The notes beneath the pieces are model-generated. The model was not told where the DNA came from, searched no databases, and worked only from the letters and a program-made list of their open reading frames with translations. From assembly GCF_003355495.1 (NCBI RefSeq), contig NZ_CP031337.1, positions 1,617,001 to 1,681,000 of the forward strand: 64,000 nt of DNA, given 5' to 3'. Below are positions 35,543-42,293 of this stretch, piece by piece (the stretch's first letter is position 1; every line of letters begins with the position of its first letter). The stretch is from Crenobacter cavernae (lineage in GTDB: Bacteria > Pseudomonadota > Gammaproteobacteria > Burkholderiales > Chromobacteriaceae). A program made the translations under genes and the position numbers.

Positions 35543-35703
35543 TTACGTGTTCGGCCCCGGACGATGGCTGACGCGTTTCTTGAATAAACCCGGCTATTGT
35601 TTCTGCCAGTCCTTCATGGCCCGAAGTGGCGTCCGCTATTGCAGTGCCAATCGAGGCAAATGCAGCTTATAGAGCCGCACATAGCGCTCCAGGTCTCGGC
35701 CAA
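35543..35703 (-). pseudogene. Decayed C-terminal tail of a transposase (IS481-like)
   Basis: Too broken to appear as an open frame. Read on the minus strand from about 35689 down to the stop at 35543-35545, one frame gives ERYVRLYKLHLPRLALQ, a stop, RTPLRAMKDWQKQ, a stop, then PGLFKKRVSHRPGPNT and a natural-looking stop. The order RY-LY-HLP-AL, TP-AM-WQ, P-LF-KRV, PG-T is the C-terminal signature I associate with IS481-family DDE transposases. Only about 50 codons survive, with two in-frame stops and no terminal repeats seen. It fills an otherwise gene-free gap and is bracketed by two same-orientation copies of the dispersed motif (35500 and 35695). Confidence 0.68.
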
Positions 35704-35708
35704 CCCTG

Positions 35709-36125
35709 TCAGGCCGGAGCGAAGCGCTCGTGACGCGGCTGGGCGTCGTCCGCCTCGAGCCAGTCCACGGCGTGCTCCATCCAGATGTGGCAGGCATCGA
35801 CGGGGGGAGGCGCGGTGTCGAGCGTCGCGACGCGCAGCACCCACAGCGGGCGACCTTCGCGGATCGCGAGCAGATGGCTGCCGCAGTCGCCGCAGAAGTG
35901 GCGGCGCTTGCCGGGCGACGATTCGAAGCCTTTCAGCCGTTCCTCGCCGCGCAGCCAGCGGAAGTGCTGCGGCCGTACGCCGGCGGTCGGTGCACAGGCG
36001 GCGGCGTGTGCCTTGCGGCAGGTGTGGCAGTGGCAGTGCTGGATGGGCGTGGCGAGCGCGTCGACCTGGTAGGCGACGGCGCCGCACAGGCAGGAACCGG
36101 CGAGCGGGGCGGGGGAGCGGGTCAT
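35709..36125 (-). CDS. GFA / CENP-V family zinc-binding protein
   Basis: 138-aa glutathione-dependent formaldehyde-activating (GFA/Mss4-like) family protein. Zinc-ligand cysteines appear as GSCLCGAVAYQV, QHCHCHTCRKAHAAAC and HFCGDCGSHLLAI. The family was named for formaldehyde-glutathione chemistry, but most members have no proven activity. The ATG at 36125 is chosen because the domain starts right after it; the longer reading to 36197 has no family support. No clear ribosome-binding site is visible for either. It is divergent from the aquaporin gene. Confidence 0.85.
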   Translation of the reverse strand: MTRSPAPLAGSCLCGAVAYQVDALATPIQHCHCHTCRKAHAAACAPTAGVRPQHFRWLRGEERLKGFESSPGKRRHFCGDCGSHLLAIREGRPLWVLRVATLDTAPPPVDACHIWMEHAVDWLEADDAQPRHERFAPA

Positions 36126-36216
36126 CAGTGGAAATCGGTAGCGTGGAATAAAATGATTATGGCATTTTTGTTCCGCGGCTTGCGCGCGAGCTGTCACCGC
36201 CGGCCGGCTTCGGTTA

Positions 36217-36240
36217 ATATTTCCATGTTGTTGGAAATAT
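36217..36240 (+). promoter_or_regulatory. ArsR-type operator upstream of the aquaporin gene
   Basis: ATATTTCCA (36217-36225), 6 bp, TGGAAATAT (36232-36240): a perfect 9+9 inverted repeat. The same TTTCCA-N6-TGGAAA core occurs at the arsR start (38443-38460), so both promoters are probably repressed by ArsR. Confidence 0.75.
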
Positions 36241-36244
36241 GGGA

Positions 36245-36946
36245 ATGAAGACGATGCAAACGAGGAAACTGGCCGCCGAGGCGCTCGGCACGGCGCTCTT
36301 GCTGGCGGTGGTGGTCGGCTCTGGGGTGATGGGCGAGAAGCTGGCGGCGGGCAACGTCGCGATCGCGCTGTTGGCCAACGCGCTGGCGACCGCCGGCGGG
36401 CTCTACGTGCTGATCACGCTGTTCGGCCCGATCTCGGGCGCGCACTTCAACCCGGCGGTGACGCTTGCCGCATGGCTGTCGGGTGAGAAGGGCACAGGCG
36501 AGACGGCAGCTTACGTCATCGCGCAGGTCGCCGGTGCGGTGGCCGGCGTGTGGGCGGCGCACGCGATGTTCGATCTGCCGCTCTTGCAGTTCTCACAGCA
36601 CGTGCGCAGCGGCGGCGCGCAGTGGTGGGCGGAAGGCGTCGCGACCTTCGGCCTGCTGCTGACGATAGGCCTCGGCGTGCGGCACGCGCGGGAGCGCGTG
36701 GCGGCGCTGGTGGCCTGCTACATCCTCGCCGCCTACTGGTTCACCGCGTCGACCTCGTTCGCCAACCCGGCGGTGACGCTGGCGCGCGCGCTGACCGACA
36801 CCTTCGCCGGCATCCGCCCGGCCGACGTCGGCGGCTTCGTGCTCTCCCAACTGGCCGGGGCATTGGCCGGCTGGGCGACGGTGCGCTGGCTTCTGGCCGG
36901 CGGGCAACAGGAACAAGGGTTGGCCGAGGTCAGGCGCGGCGGATGA
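36245..36946 (+). CDS. MIP-family channel (aquaporin / AqpS-type arsenite channel)
   Basis: 233-aa membrane channel with six hydrophobic helices and both MIP signature loops: HFNPAVTLA (about residue 66) and SFANPAVTLARALTDTFAGI. The second asparagine-proline-alanine is intact and followed by Arg as in water/solute pores. In Sinorhizobium and others an aquaporin (AqpS) replaces ArsB and lets arsenite leak out after ArsC reduces arsenate. The neighbouring arsC/arsI/arsR and the shared operator make that role likely. Three in-frame ATGs compete (36239, 36245, 36254); 36239 overlaps the operator and none has a clear ribosome-binding site. Confidence 0.85.
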   Translation: MKTMQTRKLAAEALGTALLLAVVVGSGVMGEKLAAGNVAIALLANALATAGGLYVLITLFGPISGAHFNPAVTLAAWLSGEKGTGETAAYVIAQVAGAVAGVWAAHAMFDLPLLQFSQHVRSGGAQWWAEGVATFGLLLTIGLGVRHARERVAALVACYILAAYWFTASTSFANPAVTLARALTDTFAGIRPADVGGFVLSQLAGALAGWATVRWLLAGGQQEQGLAEVRRGG

Positions 36947-37004
36947 TAACGGCGGCCGGTCGCAGCGAGCCGGTTCTGGGCGGATCGATGCGCGCGCGCC
37001 CATG

Positions 37005-37037
37005 AAAAAACGGACGGGATTGCCCGTCCGTTTTTTT
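37005..37037. terminator. Bidirectional terminator between the aquaporin gene and arsC
   Basis: AAAAAA-CGGACGGG (37005-37018), a 4-nt loop, CCCGTCCG-TTTTTTT (37023-37037). Runs on both sides serve the two convergent arsenic transcripts. Confidence 0.92.
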
Positions 37038-37062
37038 GCTGGCCGCTTGCCTTGCCAGCGGT

Positions 37063-37548
37063 TTACTCGTTGGGCGTCTCGCCGATCGCCTTGAGCGCCA
37101 GCTTGTCGAGCTTGTCGTCCGGCCGCGCGACGAGGAGCGCGATGCGCTTCTCGATCTGGCCGAAGATCTTTTTGAACGACGCGCGCGCCGCTTCTTCGGT
37201 GTCGCCGTGCGGGTCTTCGTAGCCCCAGTGCGCGGTGCTCGGGTGGCCCGGCCAGATCGGGCAGGTTTCACCGGCGGCGTTGCCGCACACGGTGATGACG
37301 ATGTCCATCACCGGCGCGTCTGCGCCCTCGAATTCGTCCCACGATTTGGAGCGCAGACTGGACGTGTCGTAGCCGACTTCGTCGAGCAGTGCGATCGCAT
37401 GCGGGTTGACGCGGCCGGAGGGCTTGCTGCCGGCGCTGTACGCGCGGAAACGGCCACGGCCCATGATGTTGAGCAGGCCTTCGCTCATCACGCTGCGCGC
37501 CGAGTTGCCGGTGCACAGGAACAGCACGTTGTAGGTTTTTTCGCTCAT
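37063..37548 (-). CDS. arsC: Arsenate reductase, low-molecular-weight phosphatase type
   Basis: 161-aa ArsC that reduces arsenate to arsenite. The P-loop is VLFLCTGNSARSVMSEGLL with the catalytic cysteine in CTGNSAR. A further conserved region is VITVCGNAAGETCPIWPGHP, carrying two cysteines of the redox relay, then HWGYEDPHGDTEEAARASF with the general-acid aspartate. It is of the LMW-PTP-like class, not the glutaredoxin-fold E. coli plasmid class. It is the last gene of arsR-arsI-arsC, 69 bp after arsI, with a motif palindrome in between. Confidence 0.95.
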   Translation of the reverse strand: MSEKTYNVLFLCTGNSARSVMSEGLLNIMGRGRFRAYSAGSKPSGRVNPHAIALLDEVGYDTSSLRSKSWDEFEGADAPVMDIVITVCGNAAGETCPIWPGHPSTAHWGYEDPHGDTEEAARASFKKIFGQIEKRIALLVARPDDKLDKLALKAIGETPNE

Positions 37549-37581
37549 GGCGGTCTCTTGGTGTGTGTGGATGTTGTACCG

Positions 37582-37608
37582 AAGGTTGGCCGAGCCTCGG
37601 CCAACCCT
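37582..37608. repeat. Tight inverted pair of the dispersed motif, 1-nt spacer
   Basis: AAGGTTGGCCGAG (37582-37594), C, CTCGGCCAACCCT (37596-37608). The arms match except at the outer end. It lies in the 69-bp gap between arsI and arsC, inside a presumed operon, with no T-run on the minus side. Confidence 0.8.
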
Positions 37609-37617
37609 AGAGTGTGC

Positions 37618-38112
37618 TTAGCAGCAGCCGCTGCCGGGCGCGCATTCGCCGAGCCTGATGCGCGGCTTCGTCTCGAGTTTCACCGGCTCGGGTTTAAGCG
37701 GCGCGCAGCAGGCGCTGGCTTTGGCGACGGCTTCAGCGCCGTTGAAGGTCGGGACGCTGGACAGCGTGTGATAGGCCTCCCAGGCGATGCCGGCCGGGTC
37801 GCTCACCCAGTGCTTGTCGGATTCGGCGTAGCAGCAGGCGGTACCGGTCTGCGTCAGCATGGCCACGTCGGCGGCCGCAAGCTGTCGCTCGAGCGCGGCC
37901 AGTTCCTCGTCGCTGTCGACCTGGATGCCGAGGTGGTCGACGCCGACCGCCGCGCCGCGCGCCGAGATCGCGAAGTTGACGCGCGGGTCGTCGAGCATCC
38001 ACTTGGCGTAGTCGTCCTTGACCACCGCCGGCTGGCAGCCGAACAGCGCCGAGTAGAACGCGAGGCTCTGGGCGACGTTTTCTACCGATACGTGGACATG
38101 GAAGCGTTTCAT
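37618..38112 (-). CDS. arsI: ArsI-type glyoxalase-fold C-As lyase (ArsI/CadI family)
   Basis: 164-aa vicinal-oxygen-chelate protein. The start KRFHVHVSVENVAQSLAFYS and VDHLGIQVDSDEELAALERQ carry metal-ligand histidines. The paired cysteines C93-C94 in TGTACCYAESDKHW correspond to the arsenic-binding vicinal cysteines of ArsI, which splits the C-As bond of trivalent methylarsenicals using Fe(II) and oxygen. The Cys-rich tail (ASACCAPL, GECAPGSGCC) may also bind arsenic. The start at 38112 has AAAGGACT upstream; a start at 38133 would overlap the arsR stop. It is the second gene after arsR. Confidence 0.88.
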   Translation of the reverse strand: MKRFHVHVSVENVAQSLAFYSALFGCQPAVVKDDYAKWMLDDPRVNFAISARGAAVGVDHLGIQVDSDEELAALERQLAAADVAMLTQTGTACCYAESDKHWVSDPAGIAWEAYHTLSSVPTFNGAEAVAKASACCAPLKPEPVKLETKPRIRLGECAPGSGCC

Positions 38113-38123
38113 CGGGAGTCCTT

Positions 38124-38441
38124 TCAGCAGCACGGCGTGGCCGGCGCACCGCAGGCGGTGCCGGCGCAGCAGTTCTCGGTCAGGTAGCCGACGAGCGCGT
38201 TCATCGCCGCGTAGTCGGCTCGGTAGTGGATGTAGCGACCCTCTTGGCGGCTGGCGACCAGCCCGGCGTTGGCCAGTTCCTTCAGATGGAAGGATAGCGT
38301 GGCCGGTGCGAGGGCCAGCGTTTCGGAGAGCGTGCCGGGCGTCATTCCGGCGTCGCCCGCCTGCACCAGCGCGCGGAACACCGCGAGGCGGGTTTCCTGC
38401 GCCAGCGCGGCGAGGCGTTTGACGGCGTCTGTCTGATTCAT
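38124..38441 (-). CDS. arsR: ArsR family arsenic-responsive repressor
   Basis: 105-aa winged-helix metalloregulator. The HTH is GTLSETLALAPATLSFHLKE and the wing ASRQEGRYIHYRADYAAMNA. The classic CVCDL site in the recognition helix is missing. Instead a cysteine cluster lies at the C-terminus (NCCAGTAC: C91, C92, C97, then CC at the end). That resembles the Acidithiobacillus-type ArsR site and the methylarsenite-responsive ArsRs found with arsI. It overlaps its own candidate operator region at the start and leads arsI and arsC. Confidence 0.93.
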   Translation of the reverse strand: MNQTDAVKRLAALAQETRLAVFRALVQAGDAGMTPGTLSETLALAPATLSFHLKELANAGLVASRQEGRYIHYRADYAAMNALVGYLTENCCAGTACGAPATPCC

Positions 38442-38442
38442 G

Positions 38443-38460
38443 TTTCCAATATTATGGAAA
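38443..38460 (-). promoter_or_regulatory. ArsR-type operator at the arsR start
   Basis: TTTCCA (38443-38448), 6 bp, TGGAAA (38455-38460) begins just before the arsR ATG. It has the same half-sites and spacing as the site upstream of the aquaporin gene at 36217. Confidence 0.72.
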
Positions 38461-38609
38461 TATCGAATCGAAGGCAAGGGTGGTCTTACTCCCGGCTGTG
38501 CCGTGCTGCCGGTCGGTGTCCTGCCGGGCGGTGGGCTTGGCCGGGCTTTTGTCGCTTGTCCCGCCCGGCGTCGGCCATTAAGGTGAAGCATCAGAATGAG
38601 GAGACCTTC

Positions 38610-39455
38610 ATGGCCGACTACGCCTTCCAGCTCGTCAACGTATTCACCCGCGACTTCGACGGAGGCAACCCGCTCGCTGTATTCACCGACGCCACCGGTC
38701 TCACCGACGCACAAATGCAGGCGGTCGCGCGGCAGATGAACCTGTCCGAAACCGTGTTCCTGTTCCCGTCCGACAAGGCCGACGCGAGCTTGCGCATCTT
38801 CACGCCGGCCACCGAACTGCCGTTCGCCGGCCACCCGACGCTCGGTTCGGCCTACGTCGTCGCGCAACTCAAGGGGCAGGGCGACGCCGTAAGGCTCGAA
38901 ACCCACGCCGGCGTGATCCCGGTCGCCATCGACGGCCACCGCTTCACGCTGACCGCCAACGCGCCGACGCAGCGCCCGGCGGGTTTCAACCGCGCCGAGG
39001 CCGCCGCGACCTTCAAGTTGGCCGAGCACGACATCGCCGCCGACCCGGTCTGGGTCAACACCGGCGTCGAGCAGCTGCTGATCCGTCTTTCCAGCCGCGA
39101 GGCGGTGCTGACCGCTCAGCCCGACCTGCCGCTGTTCTTCACCTATTGCGGCGAAGACCCGGCGCACCAGCTCGCCTACCTGTGGCACGAGGAATTCGGC
39201 GAGGCGACGGTGCGGCTGTTCTTCGCCGACAACGGCGGCTTGCGCGAAGACCCGGGCACCGGTTCGGCGGCGGCCAACCTCGGCGGCTGGTGCGTGCTGG
39301 GCGGCGTCGAACTGCCGCTGTCGTGGCGCTTGCTGCAGGGCGAAACGATCCACCGGTTGAACCTGCTGCACCTCGACGTCTCGGCCGAAGGCGCGATCCG
39401 CGTCGGCGGCGATGTGGTATTCGTGGGACAGGGCTCGCTGGTGTTGCCGGACTGA
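38610..39455 (+). CDS. PhzF family isomerase/epimerase-like protein
   Basis: 281-aa protein of the PhzF (phenazine biosynthesis-like) fold, a two-domain diaminopimelate-epimerase-like barrel. Typical segments are FTRDFDGGNPLAVFTDATGL, NLSETVFLFPSDKADASLRI (with the conserved Glu), FTPATELPFAGHPTLGSAYV and EDPGTGSAAANLGGW. No phenazine genes are nearby, so the substrate is unknown; most PhzF-like proteins are uncharacterised. The ATG at 38610 follows GAGGAGACC; the frame is open further upstream but looks non-coding. It is divergent from arsR. Confidence 0.92.
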   Translation: MADYAFQLVNVFTRDFDGGNPLAVFTDATGLTDAQMQAVARQMNLSETVFLFPSDKADASLRIFTPATELPFAGHPTLGSAYVVAQLKGQGDAVRLETHAGVIPVAIDGHRFTLTANAPTQRPAGFNRAEAAATFKLAEHDIAADPVWVNTGVEQLLIRLSSREAVLTAQPDLPLFFTYCGEDPAHQLAYLWHEEFGEATVRLFFADNGGLREDPGTGSAAANLGGWCVLGGVELPLSWRLLQGETIHRLNLLHLDVSAEGAIRVGGDVVFVGQGSLVLPD

Positions 39456-39564
39456 GGGAAGCCTTTCTTGACGCTGCGCACGGCGGCTGGCAGATTCTGG
39501 TGTAAAACAACCGTTTGAAAACGGGCCAACACGAGAAGCGGGTCAACAAGAGAAGAGGAAGATC

Positions 39565-39999
39565 ATGAAAGCATTGCTGAAACTGGCGCCGGCCGCTGTG
39601 GCGCTGGCCTTCGCCGGGAATGCGCTGGCCGATTCGGCGGCGGGTACCTGGAAGACCATCGACGACGAGACCCGCCAGGCGAAGGCGCTGGTACAGATTA
39701 CCGAGAACCCGGGCGGCGTGCTGACCGGCCGCATCGTCAAGCTGTTCGCCAACCCGGACGCGGTGTGCGACAAGTGCGACGGCGACAGGAAGGGCAAGCC
39801 GGTCGAGGGCATGACCATCCTGTGGGGGCTGAAAAAGGCCGGCAACGACGCTTGGGAAGACGGCAAGATCCTCGACCCGAAAAAGGGCTCGGTCTACAGC
39901 GCCAAGATGAAGCTCGCCGAAGGCGGCAAGAAGCTCGAGGTGCGCGGCTTCATGGGCGTGTCGCTCTTGGGCCGCACCCAGACCTGGGAACGCCAGTAG
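39565..39999 (+). CDS. DUF2147 periplasmic protein
   Basis: 144-aa protein with a signal peptide (LLKLAPAAVALAFAGNALAD) and a DUF2147 beta-barrel-like domain: AAGTWKTIDDETRQAKALVQ, GVLTGRIVKLFANPD, CDKCDGDRKGKPVEGMTILW, DGKILDPKKGSVYSAKMKLA and LEVRGFMGVSLLGRTQTWER. The family is widespread in proteobacteria and its function is unknown. The two cysteines in VCDKCDGD may form a disulfide. GAGAAGAGGAAG precedes the start. A terminator follows at 40073. Confidence 0.9.
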   Translation: MKALLKLAPAAVALAFAGNALADSAAGTWKTIDDETRQAKALVQITENPGGVLTGRIVKLFANPDAVCDKCDGDRKGKPVEGMTILWGLKKAGNDAWEDGKILDPKKGSVYSAKMKLAEGGKKLEVRGFMGVSLLGRTQTWERQ

Positions 40000-40072
40000 C
40001 TAGCCTATTCAGGCTGCTCGCCGACGTCGTGAACCTGGCGGTGTAGGGAAGAAGGGCAGCAAGATTCAGACA

Positions 40073-40095
40073 GGCCCGGCGTTGCCGGGCCTTTT
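40073..40095 (+). terminator. Terminator of the DUF2147 gene
   Basis: GGCCCGGC, GTT loop, GCCGGGCC, then TTTT. Confidence 0.78.
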
Positions 40096-40145
40096 CGCAT
40101 TCCCCCGCCTGCGCCCGTTTCGCATTTTTGCGCTACCATCGCCGC

Positions 40146-42194
40146 ATGGATGTGTCCGCCGATATCGCCAACCAGCCGGTCGCCGCCGCACCGGCCACCG
40201 CCAAACGCCTCGAGAAGCTCGGCATCCGCCGCCGCTTCGACCTGGTGCTGCACCTGCCGCTGCGCTACGAAGACGAAACCCACCTCTACACGATCGCCGA
40301 CGCGCCCTACGGCCAGCCGGTGCTGGTCGAGGGCGAGGTGATAGCCAGTGAGGTGCAGTTCAAACCGCGTCGCCAGTTGATCGTCCAGATCGAGGACAGG
40401 ACCGGCACGCTGATCCTGCGTTTCATCCACTTCTATCCCAGCCAGCAAAAGCAGCTCGCGCGTGGCCGGCGCGTGCGCGCGCTCGGCGAAGTGAAGCGGG
40501 GCTTTCACGGCGACGAGATCATCCATCCGAAGATCCGCGAGGTGGTCGCGGGCGAGCCGCTGGCCGACCACCTGACGCCGATCTACCCGACGGTGAACGG
40601 CCTGACGCAGCCGGTGCTGCGCCGCATGATCGCCGCCGAGGTCAAGGTGCAGAACCTGGCCGACACGCTGCCGGCCGACCTCAAACAAAGACTCGACCTG
40701 TCCGACTTCGGTCACGCGGTGCGGCTCTTGCATTCGCCGACGCCCGAATACTCGGCGCGCGATCTGACCGACCCGACGCTGCCGGCGTGGCAGCGATTGA
40801 AATTCGACGAACTGTTGGCGCAGCAGCTGTCGATGCGGCTCGCCTACCGCGCGCGCCGCAAGGGCAGGGCGGTGCCGCTCGTCGGAACTGGCGAGCTGCG
40901 CAAAAGCTTGGCCGAGCTTTTGCCGTTCGCGCTGACCGGCGCGCAAGCCAAGGTGCTTGAGGAAATCGACGCGGACCTGGCCAAGACGCACCCGATGCAC
41001 CGGCTGTTGCAGGGCGACGTCGGCAGCGGCAAGACCATCGTCGCGGCGATGGCGGCGTTGTCGGCGATCGAGGCCGGCTACCAGGTCGCGCTGATGGCGC
41101 CGACCGAGATCCTCGCCGAGCAGCATTACCTCAAATTGAGCGGCTGGCTCGAACCGCTCGGCGTGAAGGTGGTGTGGCTGTCCGGCAGCCTGAGAAAGAA
41201 GCAGAAGGCCGAGACGATCGGCGAGATCACCGACGGCTCGGCTCGGCTGGCGGTCGGCACGCACGCCTTGTTCCAGGACGACGTCGCGTTCGCCCGGCTG
41301 GGCCTGGCCATCGTCGACGAGCAGCACCGCTTCGGCGTCGGCCAGCGCTTGGCGCTGAAGGACAAGGGCGGCGAAGCGCACCAGCTGATGATGTCGGCGA
41401 CGCCGATCCCGCGCACGCTGGCGATGAGCTTCTATGCCGACCTCGACGTGTCGGTGATCGACGAATTGCCGCCGGGGCGCACGCCGATCGTCACCAAGCT
41501 GATCAACGCCGGCCGCCGCGACGAGGTGATCGCCTTCGTGCGCCGCACCGTCGCCGAAGGACGGCAGGTGTACTGGGTGTGCCCGCTGATCGAGGAATCG
41601 GAGGCGCTCGAATTGCAGACGGCGGTCGACACGCACGCGGTGCTGTCCGAGGAGCTGGCGCCTATAGAAGTGGGGCTGGTGCACGGCCGGATGAAGTCGG
41701 CCGAGAAGGCCGACGTGATGGGGCGGTTTTCCGACAACTGGCTGCAGGTCCTGGTCGCGACGACGGTGATTGAGGTCGGCGTCGACGTGCCGAACGCCAG
41801 CCTGATGGTGATCGAACACGCCGAACGGATGGGCCTCGCGCAGCTGCACCAGCTGCGCGGCCGCGTCGGCCGCGGTGCGGCCAAGAGCAGCTGCGTGCTC
41901 TTGTTCGAGACGCCGCTGTCGGAGATCGCCAAGGCGAGGCTGAAGGTCATCTACGAAAACACCGACGGCTTCGAGATCGCGCGCCAGGACTTGCTGATCC
42001 GCGGGCCCGGCGAATTCCTCGGCGCGCGCCAGAGCGGCCTGCCGATGCTGCGCTTCGCCAACCTCGAGGAAGACATCGCGCTGCTCGAGGAGGCGAAGGC
42101 GTTCGCGCCGGAGATGCTGAGGCAGCACCCGGCGTTGGCCGAGGCCCACCTGAGGCGCTGGCTCGCCGGTCGCGAGCATTTCCTGAACGCCTGA
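40146..42194 (+). CDS. recG: ATP-dependent DNA helicase RecG
   Basis: 682-aa branch-migration helicase that remodels stalled forks and Holliday junctions. An N-terminal wedge/OB domain (KLGIRRRFDLVLHLPLRYED) precedes two RecA-like domains. Walker A is LLQGDVGSGKTIVAAM, the DExH box is AIVDEQHRFGVGQRLAL, motif III is MMSATPIPRTLAM, and motif VI is QLHQLRGRVGRGAAKSSCVL. Length matches the family. The ATG at 40146 is chosen by family length; no clear ribosome-binding site is seen. Two dispersed motifs occur inside (40908, 42135) and an inverted pair lies 2 bp after the stop. Confidence 0.96.
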   Translation: MDVSADIANQPVAAAPATAKRLEKLGIRRRFDLVLHLPLRYEDETHLYTIADAPYGQPVLVEGEVIASEVQFKPRRQLIVQIEDRTGTLILRFIHFYPSQQKQLARGRRVRALGEVKRGFHGDEIIHPKIREVVAGEPLADHLTPIYPTVNGLTQPVLRRMIAAEVKVQNLADTLPADLKQRLDLSDFGHAVRLLHSPTPEYSARDLTDPTLPAWQRLKFDELLAQQLSMRLAYRARRKGRAVPLVGTGELRKSLAELLPFALTGAQAKVLEEIDADLAKTHPMHRLLQGDVGSGKTIVAAMAALSAIEAGYQVALMAPTEILAEQHYLKLSGWLEPLGVKVVWLSGSLRKKQKAETIGEITDGSARLAVGTHALFQDDVAFARLGLAIVDEQHRFGVGQRLALKDKGGEAHQLMMSATPIPRTLAMSFYADLDVSVIDELPPGRTPIVTKLINAGRRDEVIAFVRRTVAEGRQVYWVCPLIEESEALELQTAVDTHAVLSEELAPIEVGLVHGRMKSAEKADVMGRFSDNWLQVLVATTVIEVGVDVPNASLMVIEHAERMGLAQLHQLRGRVGRGAAKSSCVLLFETPLSEIAKARLKVIYENTDGFEIARQDLLIRGPGEFLGARQSGLPMLRFANLEEDIALLEEAKAFAPEMLRQHPALAEAHLRRWLAGREHFLNA

Positions 42195-42195
42195 A

Positions 42196-42226
42196 GCTCG
42201 GCCAACCTTCTTAAGGTTGGCCGAGC
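42196..42226. repeat. Inverted pair of full 13-bp motif copies after recG
   Basis: GCTCGGCCAACCTT (42196-42209), CTT, AAGGTTGGCCGAGC (42213-42226): a perfect 14-bp stem with a 3-nt loop beginning right after the recG stop. No T-run follows; a conventional terminator lies 20 bp further on. Confidence 0.82.
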
Positions 42227-42245
42227 ATGGCAACCATCACCAAAC

Positions 42246-42275
42246 AAAAAGCCGCGTCTGAGGACGCGGCTTTTT
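42246..42275. terminator. Bidirectional terminator between recG and pit
   Basis: AAAAAGCCGCGTC (42246-42258), TGAG loop, GACGCGGCTTTTT (42263-42275). A- and T-runs serve both convergent transcripts. Confidence 0.92.
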
Positions 42276-42293
42276 GTCGACATGCTAGCAGGC

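Noticed and set aside
35490..35672. 60-codon plus-strand frame in the gap after the GST-like gene
   Set aside because: No ribosome-binding site or domain; the opposite strand better explains the region as a transposase fossil.
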